This document shows, in pieces, positions 50,349 to 58,989 of a DNA stretch of 64,000 nucleotides. Every line of letters begins with the position of its first letter. Positions within the stretch are counted from its first letter, which is position 1. Location: assembly GCA_038207155.1 (NCBI GenBank), contig JBBRAB010000001.1, positions 1 through 64,000 on the forward strand, read 5' to 3'. The notes beneath the pieces are model-generated. The model had not been told where the DNA came from and ran no database searches. It saw only the letters and a list, made by a program, of their open reading frames with translations. The translations under genes were made by a program, and so were the position numbers. This DNA is from FEN-1139 sp038207155. GTDB taxonomy: Bacteria; Myxococcota_A; Polyangia; Polyangiales; Polyangiaceae.

Positions 50349-52262
50349 TCAGCGGTAGCCAGTGTTCTCGAGCAGGATCACGTTCGTCTTGGAGCGGGTC
50401 TCTCCGGCGCTAGTGACGTAGACCGCGGGACGATCCACGACCGGACAAACTTTCTCGCAAGCGCCGCAGCCAACGCAGAGTGACGGATCAACGTGCGGCC
50501 GCTGCACCTTGACCTCAGTCATCTTTGGATGCTCGCCTTGGGCGCCGTAGCGGGGCTCGCGTTTGGGAATCACGACTTCCTCGACCCAGATCGCTTTGGG
50601 CGAGGTCGGGCAGAACTCCTCGCAAACGATGCAGGGGGTTGCCATAGCCCAAGGCAGACAACGTCCGTGGTCGTACATCGCTGTGCCAATGCGAACCGGG
50701 GGCTTGCCCACGCCCATCTTGGTCTTTTCGTCGATCTTCTGAATCGCTCCAGTCGGACAGACCTGACCGCAGAGGACACAGGAGAACTCGCAGTACCCGA
50801 TGCGCGGAATGAGGATCGGCGTCCACAGGCCCTCTAGCCCCGCCTCGAACAGGGCCGGGTGAAGCGCATTGTTCGGACAAACTTTCATGCATTCCGCGCA
50901 GCGAATGCAGCGCTCGAGAAACTCACGCTCCTCGACCGATCCTGGGGGGCGAATGACCGTCGGATCGTAGGCCTTGTCAGGCCAATTGGCGATCCGCAGA
51001 CCGGGCACTGCGATCGCGCCGGCCGCGGCGGTCGCCAGCGTCGTGCGACGATTGAGATCGGGCGTCTGCTTGGAGGAGCGGCGATTCGGCAGGAAGCGCC
51101 ACTTGATGACGTCCTCGGGGCAGGCCGTCTCACAATTCAGACAGACGTGGCACTCATCCTGCCGGTGCTTGACGCCACCCTGCGGACTATCGGCTCCCTG
51201 ACAATGCACGATGCACAGGTTGCAATCGGTGCACTTGGCATGATCCTTTTCCATGCCAAACAGGGCAAATCGGGACAGCAACCCCAAGAAGGCGCCGAGC
51301 GGACACAGCGCGCGACACCAGAAGCGGGGAATGATGCGATTCATGAAGAGAATCGCGACGAGCAAAAACACAATCAGCCAACTCTGGTGAAAATAGGCCT
51401 GATTCGCTGTCCACACCTGGCGCGCCAGAAAGTCCTGGGTGCCGTCGGAGGCGGACTGAAGGGGGCGCAGCTGAGTCCCGCTCACCGCATCTGTGGTGCG
51501 AACGCCGACGTATTGGAGCACGGGCAGTACGCCCATGCCGATCGCGCGGACCGCGATGCAGAGCGGATCGAGCAGTCCGCCGATCACGCTCCCAAACAGC
51601 GATGCACCAAGGAACCCGAAGGTGAGGTAGTACTTACCCTGTTGCCAGGCCTTGGTCCGGTTTGAGTCAACCCGTTTGTTTCCCCTCAGGTAGCGACTTG
51701 GAAAGATCCAACCGAAGAAATGGTGCAGCGTACCAAACGGGCAGATCCAACCGCAGAACACGCGACCAAAGACCAGCGTGAGCACGGTGACGACTAGCGA
51801 GAACGCCAGTCCTCGGTAAATCGTCTTGGTGGCGAGCAGCGTCATGGCCGCAACGAACGGATCCGCCAGCAAAAAGCCTTCGACGGGCCACGGAAGCCGC
51901 ACGGGCGTGCCTGACGCAGCACTGAAGGTGCCGCGAAACGCCGTCCCCGCGAGCAAAGTCAGAAAGAGCGCGATGAACAGGACTTGCGAGGCTTGCCGGG
52001 CCCAGCGCAGCCAGCGGATCCCCTTGCGAGCGGGGATGCCGCTTCCCGGGAGCTTTTTCTTGGGCGGGGCCTTGGCGGAACCGGGCGCCTGCGCTGGGGC
52101 GCTGCTGACGGCGGCAGACGGAGGGACCGACGTTGGCGCGGCGGAAGGTGACGCGGTGGGGACAGCCGCAGCCGTGCCGTAACCAAGCACCGACACGACG
52201 CCGGGCGCTCCGAGCCAAGGGATCGGACGAGGAAGCATCTCTGGGGTACCGCTCTGCGTCAC
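50349..52262 (-). CDS. NapH-NapG-like polyferredoxin membrane fusion protein
   Basis: From GTG 52262 the product has about 637 residues. This start was chosen because TGGAGG lies 6 nt upstream inside the previous gene's end; ATG 52277 and ATG 52238 are alternatives. The N-terminal half has several membrane segments and the NapH/NosR motifs CGWICPFGTLHHFFGWIF and CRALCPLGAFLG, followed by ferredoxin motifs CTDCNLCIVHC and CHVCLNCETACP. A twin-arginine-like stretch NRRTTLATAAAGAIAVPG then marks the start of a NapG/MauM-like part, with CIRCAECMKVCP, CEFSCVLCGQVCP, CIVCEEFCPT and CVGCGACEKVCP. It should pass electrons between the quinone pool and a partner. It is downstream of and nearly touching the DUF362 gene. 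Confidence 0.85.
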   Translation of the reverse strand: MTQSGTPEMLPRPIPWLGAPGVVSVLGYGTAAAVPTASPSAAPTSVPPSAAVSSAPAQAPGSAKAPPKKKLPGSGIPARKGIRWLRWARQASQVLFIALFLTLLAGTAFRGTFSAASGTPVRLPWPVEGFLLADPFVAAMTLLATKTIYRGLAFSLVVTVLTLVFGRVFCGWICPFGTLHHFFGWIFPSRYLRGNKRVDSNRTKAWQQGKYYLTFGFLGASLFGSVIGGLLDPLCIAVRAIGMGVLPVLQYVGVRTTDAVSGTQLRPLQSASDGTQDFLARQVWTANQAYFHQSWLIVFLLVAILFMNRIIPRFWCRALCPLGAFLGLLSRFALFGMEKDHAKCTDCNLCIVHCQGADSPQGGVKHRQDECHVCLNCETACPEDVIKWRFLPNRRSSKQTPDLNRRTTLATAAAGAIAVPGLRIANWPDKAYDPTVIRPPGSVEEREFLERCIRCAECMKVCPNNALHPALFEAGLEGLWTPILIPRIGYCEFSCVLCGQVCPTGAIQKIDEKTKMGVGKPPVRIGTAMYDHGRCLPWAMATPCIVCEEFCPTSPKAIWVEEVVIPKREPRYGAQGEHPKMTEVKVQRPHVDPSLCVGCGACEKVCPVVDRPAVYVTSAGETRSKTNVILLENTGYR

Positions 52263-52263
52263 G

Positions 52264-53238
52264 TCAAACCTCCACATGCGGAAGTGAGCGCCAATCGACC
52301 TTGCCAAGTCCGCGCTCCGCGGCCAGAGCCAAGTAGCGAACCTGCTCCGGTTGAACGCCGATCAGAGTTGCTCCGTACGCGTCACAGGCCACCTGATCGA
52401 GACTCGCGATGACCTGATGCATGTCGCGAGCGTCATCAACATTGCCGCCCTGAGGGCCATTGCGGAGCAGCACGCGAGTAGCATCCATGATTGTCATGGT
52501 CGGGCGCATGAAGGTGGCCAAGTCGGCGATCGAAACGTCAATGTTCTGGTGCAGGCGATTGCGTCGTCCACCGAGCAGACCGTACCAGTTTTTCATTCCG
52601 CCGGTGAATTTCGACAGATTGTGATGTTTGGCAATCGGGATATTGATGACCTTGTCGGCGTTCACCAGCGGCGTGTAGACCGGCCACGCATCGAGCACTT
52701 CCCCCTTGAGCCGCATCTCCCGAAAGCGGTGGGCGGCCGGCAGAATTACGGTGGCGCCAACGTCATGCGCCGCATGCCAGATCCCAGAGCGCTGAAAGCA
52801 GCGATTCGGCTCGTTGCACGAAGCGTCCGTCACGATCACTTCTTTGGCGCCGGCATCGAAAACCAGCCGGACGACCTCGGCCACGACTCGCGGATTGGTG
52901 TTGGCGGCGTGCACTGGCATGCGATCCCAACCAATGTTGGGCTTGACGGCCACAATGTCGCCGCGACTAATGAACGCCTTCATGCCGCCAAGAGCCTGCA
53001 CAGCTCGCCGCACGAGCTCCTCGGGTTCCGTATGGCTCTTGGCGATCGCCATTTGCGGTCGCCCGTGCTCAGGCGCTGGCAGGGTGAAATCTCGGACGAG
53101 CCGTGCGCCCACTGGAGCCGTGCTTCCCACGAGCCCGCGATCCCATCGAAGCGCCGTAACGAGACCGGCGCCCGCGAGGGCGGTCCCGGCAGCTGCGAGC
53201 CGTAGGAGTAGTTCGCGACGAGTGGGCTGGTCGTCCAT
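52264..53238 (-). CDS. DUF362 family protein with Tat-like signal
   Basis: The product has 324 residues. The N-terminus TRRELLLRLAAAGTALAGAG is twin-arginine-like, with a hydrophobic segment. DUF362 features follow: GDIVAVKPNIGWDRMPVHAA, NPRVVAEVVRLVFDAGAKEV, IVTDASCNEPNRCF and the HHNLSKFTGGMKNWYGLLGG stretch. The family includes putative iron-sulfur oxidoreductases, but no classic ferredoxin cysteine cluster is visible here. It is immediately upstream of the polyferredoxin fusion, so the two probably form one exported redox unit. Confidence 0.82.
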   Translation of the reverse strand: MDDQPTRRELLLRLAAAGTALAGAGLVTALRWDRGLVGSTAPVGARLVRDFTLPAPEHGRPQMAIAKSHTEPEELVRRAVQALGGMKAFISRGDIVAVKPNIGWDRMPVHAANTNPRVVAEVVRLVFDAGAKEVIVTDASCNEPNRCFQRSGIWHAAHDVGATVILPAAHRFREMRLKGEVLDAWPVYTPLVNADKVINIPIAKHHNLSKFTGGMKNWYGLLGGRRNRLHQNIDVSIADLATFMRPTMTIMDATRVLLRNGPQGGNVDDARDMHQVIASLDQVACDAYGATLIGVQPEQVRYLALAAERGLGKVDWRSLPHVEV

Positions 53239-53441
53239 ACTCAGACGCTCTGCCCGACGCGGGGCGCGAGGTCAAATATTTCCGGCCCGTCGCCCCGCCC
53301 CCCCAGGGCGCAGGCCAACGGGCACCGGCCCCTGTTTGCGGGCCAGGCGAACTCTCATCGTCGCGAGGCCTTGCTGGAGGGGCATTGGAGCGCTAGGGTC
53401 CGCCTCCCCTCGGCCCCCCAAGGTCGTAGAACGAAGGCGCC

Positions 53442-53654
53442 ATGAAGGACGGCATTCATCCCAAGTACGAAGTGCTCACTGTCAGCTGCGCGTGTGGAGC
53501 CACGTTTCAAACGCGTTCCACCGCCAAGGAACTGTCAGCGGACATCTGCAGCCAGTGTCACCCCTTCTATACGGGTAAGCAGCGCCTGGTCGACACGGCC
53601 GGTCGCATCGATCGCTTCCGTAAGAGGTATGGTCAGGCTGCAAAGCCTGCATGA
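53442..53654 (+). CDS. rpmE: 50S ribosomal protein L31
   Basis: The product is a 70-residue protein of the zinc-binding L31 type, with MKDGIHPKYEVLTVSCACGA and SADICSQCHPFYTGKQRLVD. The cysteines (SCAC and CSQC) are the zinc ligands, so this is the C+ form, not the zinc-independent paralogue. The C-terminus AGRIDRFRKRYG is canonical. It precedes prfA, a common order, but an intrinsic terminator separates the two. Confidence 0.97.
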   Translation: MKDGIHPKYEVLTVSCACGATFQTRSTAKELSADICSQCHPFYTGKQRLVDTAGRIDRFRKRYGQAAKPA

Positions 53655-53695
53655 GTTAGCTGCCGAACAAGCGCCTGGTCGCTTGAGCGCAATAG

Positions 53696-53745
53696 ACCCA
53701 CCGTCACAAGTGTATCCACTTGGCCTGACGGTGGGTATTCTGTTG
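53696..53745 (+). terminator. nested intrinsic terminator between rpmE and prfA
   Basis: ACCCACCGTCA (53696-53706) pairs perfectly with TGACGGTGGGT (53726-53736). Inside it CAAGTG pairs with CACTTG around TATC, making a two-storey hairpin. ATTCTGTTG follows. It is well placed to end the rpmE transcript. Confidence 0.8.
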
Positions 53746-53789
53746 TCGAGCCTCTAGGTCTGGTTCGACCGAAGGCGATCTAATCAGCG

Positions 53790-54878
53790 ATGCTTCCTGT
53801 TGACCGCCTGCGCAGCGTGGCCCGACGCCTCAACGAGGTTGAGTCCCTGCTTTGTTCGCCAGAAATAGCCGCGAACCCGACCAAGATCCGGGAGCTCGGT
53901 CGCGAGCGCAGCCACCTCGAACCGATCGTTGCTGCGTTTTCGCGCTGGGAATCGCTGTGCGGCCAGATCGCGGAAAACCAGGCGCTGCTGAGCGATGCCG
54001 AGCTGGGTGAGCTCGCGCAGGAAGAGTTACCGACGTTGGAGGCAACTCGCGTCCAGCTCGAGCAGGACCTAGCGCTCCTGCTGCTCCCGCGCGACCCCAA
54101 CGACGAGCGCAACACGGTGCTCGAAATTCGCGGAGGCACAGGCGGAGAGGAAGCGGCCCTGTTCGCCGCCGACCTGCTGCGGATGTACTCGCGCTATGCC
54201 GAACGTAAGGGCTGGCGGGTCGAGCTGCTCAGTTCGAGCCCCGCGGCCGCCGGCGGTATCAAGGAAGTCATCGCGCTCGTGACCGGTGACCGCGTGTTCT
54301 CAGCGCTGAAATTCGAGGCCGGGGTGCACCGCGTCCAGCGCGTGCCCGAGACCGAAGCCCAAGGTCGGATCCACACCTCCACGGCCACGGTCGCGGTGCT
54401 GCCAGAGGCCGATGAAGTCGATGTACAGCTCGACGACAAGGATCTGCGGTTCGACATCGCGGCCTCTGGTGGCCCTGGCGGACAAGGCGTGAACACGACC
54501 AACAGTGCCGTGCAGGTCACGCATTTGCCGACGGGTTTGATCGTCAAGTGCCAGGATGAGCGCAGCCAGCTCAAGAACAAGTCCAAAGCACTGAAGATCC
54601 TGCGCAGTCGCCTGCTCGATGCCGAACAACAGCGTCAGGCCGACTCGGTACGGGACGAACGACGCACCATGGTCGGAAGCGGCGAGCGCTCTGAGAAGAT
54701 CCGCACCTACAATTTCCCTCAGAATCGCTTGACCGATCACCGCATCGGCTTGACTGTTTATGAGCTCGATCGAGTGATTGCAGGCGAACTCGAGGGCATC
54801 CTGGAACCGCTGCAGACCCACCACCGCGCTCAGCAGCTGGAGTTCGCTCAGTCAGATTCCGGCGGCGGTTATCCGTGA
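53790..54878 (+). CDS. prfA: peptide chain release factor 1
   Basis: The product has 362 residues, the usual length. RF1 recognises UAA and UAG. The anticodon-like tripeptide is P-E-T (VPETEAQGRIHTS, about residue 186), which separates it from RF2 (SPF). The peptidyl-hydrolysis GGQ loop is in AASGGPGGQGVNTTNSAVQV (about 231-233). KSKALKILRSRLLDAEQQRQ and RTYNFPQNRLTDHRIG complete the family pattern. It overlaps the next gene by 4 bp (GTGA); prmC, often next to prfA, is not here. Confidence 0.97.
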   Translation: MLPVDRLRSVARRLNEVESLLCSPEIAANPTKIRELGRERSHLEPIVAAFSRWESLCGQIAENQALLSDAELGELAQEELPTLEATRVQLEQDLALLLLPRDPNDERNTVLEIRGGTGGEEAALFAADLLRMYSRYAERKGWRVELLSSSPAAAGGIKEVIALVTGDRVFSALKFEAGVHRVQRVPETEAQGRIHTSTATVAVLPEADEVDVQLDDKDLRFDIAASGGPGGQGVNTTNSAVQVTHLPTGLIVKCQDERSQLKNKSKALKILRSRLLDAEQQRQADSVRDERRTMVGSGERSEKIRTYNFPQNRLTDHRIGLTVYELDRVIAGELEGILEPLQTHHRAQQLEFAQSDSGGGYP

Positions 54879-55285
54879 CCCCTCGCGCAGGCGTACCGCT
54901 TGACGCGCTGCTATGCGCGCTGGTGCTCGCTCCTCGCGCCTATGCTCGTAATCGCTTTTTCGAGCTGTTTCAGCTGCCCGAAATCCGCCGCACGCGACGC
55001 CGCGCCAGCCTAGTGCGTGGGGTGATCCGGCAACTGGTCGGGGAACGGGGACGTCGAGGCGAGCTGATCGGCGAGCAGGTGCTCGACAACGGCCGCGTGC
55101 TGCTCCGCTATGTGATTGGAGATCTGAGCTTCACACGGACCACCGCCTTGATCCCGCTCGAAGCGGCTCTCGTGCGCTACGCGCTCGCGCGTGCAGGCCG
55201 TCTACCGCTGCGAGAGCAGGACCGCGAGGCGATTGATACTGCCCTCGCGCGACTGGCACCCGAGCTCCCTCGGCCCCCGCTGTAG
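54875..55285 (+). CDS. small hypothetical protein coupled to prfA
   Basis: GTG 54875 overlaps the prfA stop as GTGA. The 136 residues are Arg/Leu/Ala-rich and mostly helical: APRAYARNRFFELFQLPEIR, RRASLVRGVIRQLVGERGRR, then YVIGDLSFTRTTALIPLEAA. No signal peptide or membrane segment is visible. It is not PrmC. I do not recognise a family; its basic character would fit RNA or DNA contact. Confidence 0.65.
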   Translation: MTPRAGVPLDALLCALVLAPRAYARNRFFELFQLPEIRRTRRRASLVRGVIRQLVGERGRRGELIGEQVLDNGRVLLRYVIGDLSFTRTTALIPLEAALVRYALARAGRLPLREQDREAIDTALARLAPELPRPPL

Positions 55286-55448
55286 GCGTGTGGTGGACCG
55301 AGCGCCCGCGAGACGCCCGGCGGGTGCCTGCTGTGGGGGAGTCGACCCTAGAGGTCCCTATCGCGCTGCAGCGCAGAGTTCCGGTGAGCCTGCAGTAGTG
55401 CCAAAGGGCGTGCGAACCCTTGGCTCTCTCTGGTATCGTCCTGGCCCT

Positions 55449-55817
55449 GTGACTCAGCGATTCCCTGCTTCCGCCCTTCGAGGGCTGCTTCTAGTCCCGC
55501 TACTGGTCGGTTGTGGCGGTAGCGCCAAACCGGCCGCTGACGCCCCGAGCGCGCCATCCACGGCGCCCGCCGCGCCCGATCAGCCGAGCGAAGCGCCCAC
55601 AACGCGCGGTCCCGACTGCTCGAACGGAACCTGCTCACGTTGCGGTGAAGGCATTTGCCCCACCGGTTTTTTCTGCGACGAGTCGACAACCCACGCTAGC
55701 TGTCAGTGGGTCCCAGCGTGTCAGTCACGCGCATCCTGCAACTGTCTCCGTCCAGCACTCGATGCCGCCTGCACCTGCGCCGAACGCGACGGTGGCGTCT
55801 ACGTTAAGTGCCCGTGA
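55449..55817 (+). CDS. Cys-rich lipoprotein
   Basis: From GTG 55449 the product has 122 residues: a signal peptide and lipobox (LRGLLLVPLLVGC), a Pro/Ala/Ser linker, then a domain with at least ten cysteines (DCSNGTCSRCGEGICPTGFF, then CQSRASCNCLRPALDAACTC). The C-terminus is GGVYVKCP. The spacing resembles small disulfide-rich domains of myxobacterial surface lipoproteins. The frame opens at 55191, but that part overlaps the upstream gene and lacks a signal peptide. Confidence 0.65.
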   Translation: MTQRFPASALRGLLLVPLLVGCGGSAKPAADAPSAPSTAPAAPDQPSEAPTTRGPDCSNGTCSRCGEGICPTGFFCDESTTHASCQWVPACQSRASCNCLRPALDAACTCAERDGGVYVKCP

Positions 55818-55849
55818 GCGCTTACCAGCGGCTGGTTCCGTAGTGCTGA

Positions 55850-58069
55850 CTATTCCTCGCCAGCGACTTCCGGTCGCTGCGCGAGAATGATGACCTTCGG
55901 CGAGAACTGGCCGTGGAACACGCCCGGGGTGCCGGGATGCCCGCTGGCCTCAATGATCTTGAAGCCAACGTCGTGCAGCAGCCGCCCGAGCTCATGCAGG
56001 GAGTAGACGCGTAGTGAATACGTGCACTCCTTGGTGCGCCCATCGTCAAGAATGAGGCTGCGCTTGACCTTGAGGCGACTCGTAATGAAGTCGACGTTCA
56101 TGTCGTCCATGCAGACGCAGGCGTCGCCCTCGTACCAGAGACTCGAGGGCTGATCCTGCGCGACAAAATCGCGATTGCAGACGTCCACCAGCACCATGCC
56201 ACCGGGCTTGAGTGCCTGATAGACGCTCTGCGCAACCGCAGCGTTCTTGTCCTCTTCAAAATAGCCGAACGTGGTGTTCCAACAGTAGATCCCGTCGAAG
56301 GTCTCTTCGAACGCCAGCTCGCGCATGTCGCCCTGTAGCAGGTTCAGCTTCTGCGAGCGCTCCTGCGCGATGTCAGCCGCTAGAGCCAATTGATGCAGGG
56401 AGAGATCGTAGCCCACCACTCCATAACCGCGCCCCGCAAGCTCGACAGCGTGCTGACCATTGCCGCAGCCCAGATCGAGCACGGTGGCTCCGGGCGCCAC
56501 ACTCAGGGACTCTTCAATGAAGTCGACCTCGCGGGAGATCTGCGCGTCAGTGAGACGCGGCAAAGCTCGCGAGAAGTCTTCGTCGAAGAGCTCTTCCCAC
56601 CACGGCTTTCGCAGACGCTGCTTGCGCTCCGGGAGCGGCTGGGTGGCGTCCTGACTGGACGCAGGTTCGTCGGTCGTCGACGCCACGCGAGGAGGGGCCG
56701 ACTCGGGCGCGTCGGCAGGGAGTGAAATGCGACGAGGCGGCCGGGGCGGAGGCCGCCGCACGGTCTGCGGCGAATCCGAATCGGGAGCCACGTCCTCATC
56801 CGGAAGCTCCTCGGGTTCCCCTGTGCCCTCGGCCTCGCTTTCCAGCAGAAACGATTGAGCCGATAGCGAGTCGGCGTCTGGAGCGACCTGCGGCAATGAC
56901 GCTGCGGGCAGCGGCGAGTCCTGCGCAGAGCTTTCCTCAGCATCGCGCTCAAGCTGTAGGGCATCCTCGAGCGCGACCTCAGCCACCTCAAGCACGGGAC
57001 CGACCGTGGCATCGCGGGGCGCCTCAACGTTGGCGTCAACCACACGCGCCTCAAGCACGTCCGCATTGGTCGCTGGAGAGGAGGAAACCTCGGCGGGCTG
57101 GACTGGCTCAGAAGACGCTACTGTCTCTGCGACGGCTGGCGGAGCCGCGGAGGGGTATTCAACCGAGCTCGGTGCGCCTTCGGAACTGGCCGAACTGCTC
57201 GAAGAGCCGATCGAAATAATTCGCATCGCCAGGATCGAACTGCTGGCGCCGGCCGGAGGGAGCGGCGTCTCATCGACGGCAATGCGCGGAGCGCTGCCGC
57301 GCGCGGGAGGCGGAGCGCTGCTACGCGTCGCAGCGGGCTGCTCTGGCTCCGTGTTTACCAAAGCGGGCGGCGTTGGCTGCGGCTCGCTCGCTTTACCACT
57401 CATGCTCGCTATCGTCGGCAGGGTGGCAGGTGCGGGAATCACCACCGAAGCATCAGGTTCGCTCTCAGTCGAGTACGAGCGCATGGAATCGCGGTGCTTG
57501 GGCTTGGGTGGTGGCGCCAAGCGGCGGAGCGACTGAGCGCCAGTGCCGTGCGCATCGGGCGGAATCGACGAGGGACGATGCTCGGCGCCGGTCACGGCGA
57601 TCGCTTCCCCGAGGCCCTGAGCAGCGGCAATGACGGCCGAGGACTCGGCAATAGCGGGCGCGATCGGGGACTCGACGGGACTGCTCGGAACCGCTGCCGG
57701 CGCAGCTTCGACTGCGTAAACAAGCGTAGGCGAGGAGCGACGAGCCTCAGCTGCAAGCGCCTCTTCGCCGACGGGCTCAAGGGACTGCACTGGTGCGGCA
57801 TCGCTTGCGGGCGGAGGCTGACTGAGCGACTCGTCCGCCGAAATGATCGGCTCGGGCGACGTCCCCGCGTCCGCGGCCTCTTCGCTCTGGGGCGGACGTC
57901 CAAGCATCGTGGCGATGCCCGCCAAGGGGGGCGGACCTGGGGTCCAACCACGCTCGACGTCAAAATCGGCTTGGGGTGGCGGCGCAGCCGGAACCGGCTC
58001 TAACTGGGCCGAACTGGCTCCGTCCTCTGCCGAGTCCGAGCGCGGCTGCGAGTCCTGCTCGTTGCTCAT
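55850..58069 (-). CDS. class I SAM methyltransferase with long disordered N-terminus
   Basis: The product has 739 residues. Residues 1 to about 480 are low complexity, rich in Ala, Pro, Ser and Glu, with no domain visible. The remainder is a Rossmann methyltransferase: motif I ATVLDLGCGNGQHAVELAGR (about 525), then YDLSLHQLALAADIA, LQGDMRELAFEETFDGIYCW and LKPGGMVLVDVCNRDFV. C-terminal strands end with VFHGQFSPKVIILAQRP. The small-molecule type (UbiE-like) is closest, but the substrate is unknown. It is coupled by ATGA to psd, so a lipid substrate is possible. Confidence 0.82.
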   Translation of the reverse strand: MSNEQDSQPRSDSAEDGASSAQLEPVPAAPPPQADFDVERGWTPGPPPLAGIATMLGRPPQSEEAADAGTSPEPIISADESLSQPPPASDAAPVQSLEPVGEEALAAEARRSSPTLVYAVEAAPAAVPSSPVESPIAPAIAESSAVIAAAQGLGEAIAVTGAEHRPSSIPPDAHGTGAQSLRRLAPPPKPKHRDSMRSYSTESEPDASVVIPAPATLPTIASMSGKASEPQPTPPALVNTEPEQPAATRSSAPPPARGSAPRIAVDETPLPPAGASSSILAMRIISIGSSSSSASSEGAPSSVEYPSAAPPAVAETVASSEPVQPAEVSSSPATNADVLEARVVDANVEAPRDATVGPVLEVAEVALEDALQLERDAEESSAQDSPLPAASLPQVAPDADSLSAQSFLLESEAEGTGEPEELPDEDVAPDSDSPQTVRRPPPRPPRRISLPADAPESAPPRVASTTDEPASSQDATQPLPERKQRLRKPWWEELFDEDFSRALPRLTDAQISREVDFIEESLSVAPGATVLDLGCGNGQHAVELAGRGYGVVGYDLSLHQLALAADIAQERSQKLNLLQGDMRELAFEETFDGIYCWNTTFGYFEEDKNAAVAQSVYQALKPGGMVLVDVCNRDFVAQDQPSSLWYEGDACVCMDDMNVDFITSRLKVKRSLILDDGRTKECTYSLRVYSLHELGRLLHDVGFKIIEASGHPGTPGVFHGQFSPKVIILAQRPEVAGEE

Positions 58070-58911
58070 GATCCCTCCGCCGGTACAGCCGGTCCTGAAG
58101 CAAGTGCGTCACCGAGACGGATGGGGCCAATCGAGCGGACCACCTCAAATCCGGGCGGAAGGAAGACCACCGCGGTTGAGCCCAAGTGGAACGCGCCAAC
58201 CTCGTCACCACGCCGAACCGACACAGGCGGATTGATGGGATGATCGCCCGCGGTCACGTCGTCGTTACCGAGCACGTGTACCGAGATCTTCCCGACGATC
58301 AGCGCACCGACGAAGACGAGCGAAACCTCAGAGGTCGCACTACCCGTAAGTGTCACCGCGACGCGACGATTCTTGGCAAACAGCTGCGGAACGAAACGCT
58401 CGCCCAGCGCGTTGACGGGATACCAGTCGCCGGCAATGCCGCGCACGCTCACCAGCTGACCGTCGACCGGCGAGTGAACTCGGTGGTAGTCGCGTGGAGA
58501 GAGGTAGATCACGGCATAGCTGCCGCCGACCATGCGCTGAGCCTGCTGCACATCTCCCAGGAGTTCAGCGACTTCGTAGTGCTGCCCTTTGACGAAGATG
58601 CGAGCGGCCGCGTCGATCGGTCCGAATGCCGAGAGACGACCATCCGACGGCGAGACCACTGCGGTGCTCGCGATCGGCCTCAAGCCCTCGCGTAAAGGAC
58701 GCGTGAAAAAGGCGTCGAAGCTTCCATACGCACCATGCGGGGCCGCGGCCTCCGACATGTCGACGCGGAACGCCAAACCGTACGCGCGAGAAACCACGGA
58801 CGACACGACAGCTGGGAGCGGCTGCTCACACAACTGACCGACGATGCGACTAATTTGCTCCCTCGGAAGGACACGCAGGAGCTGGGATACGGCGAACGAT
58901 GCGAGGCTCAC
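58066..58911 (-). CDS. psd: phosphatidylserine decarboxylase proenzyme
   Basis: The product has 281 residues. Psd makes phosphatidylethanolamine and cleaves itself at the LGST site to form the pyruvoyl cofactor; AFHLGSTAVVFLPPG is present at about residue 243. Also visible are FDAFFTRPLREGLRP, VSPSDGRL (catalytic Asp region) and YLSPRDYHRVHSPVDGQL with the catalytic His. The length fits the bacterial short form. The stop overlaps the methyltransferase start (ATGA). Confidence 0.96.
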   Translation of the reverse strand: MSLASFAVSQLLRVLPREQISRIVGQLCEQPLPAVVSSVVSRAYGLAFRVDMSEAAAPHGAYGSFDAFFTRPLREGLRPIASTAVVSPSDGRLSAFGPIDAAARIFVKGQHYEVAELLGDVQQAQRMVGGSYAVIYLSPRDYHRVHSPVDGQLVSVRGIAGDWYPVNALGERFVPQLFAKNRRVAVTLTGSATSEVSLVFVGALIVGKISVHVLGNDDVTAGDHPINPPVSVRRGDEVGAFHLGSTAVVFLPPGFEVVRSIGPIRLGDALASGPAVPAEGS

Positions 58912-58989
58912 TGGGCGCTCGAGTGGAGGTGAGAAGGGACCCCATGGTAGGTCGAGCGCTAGAGGTCGGTCAATGATACCGAACGAATG

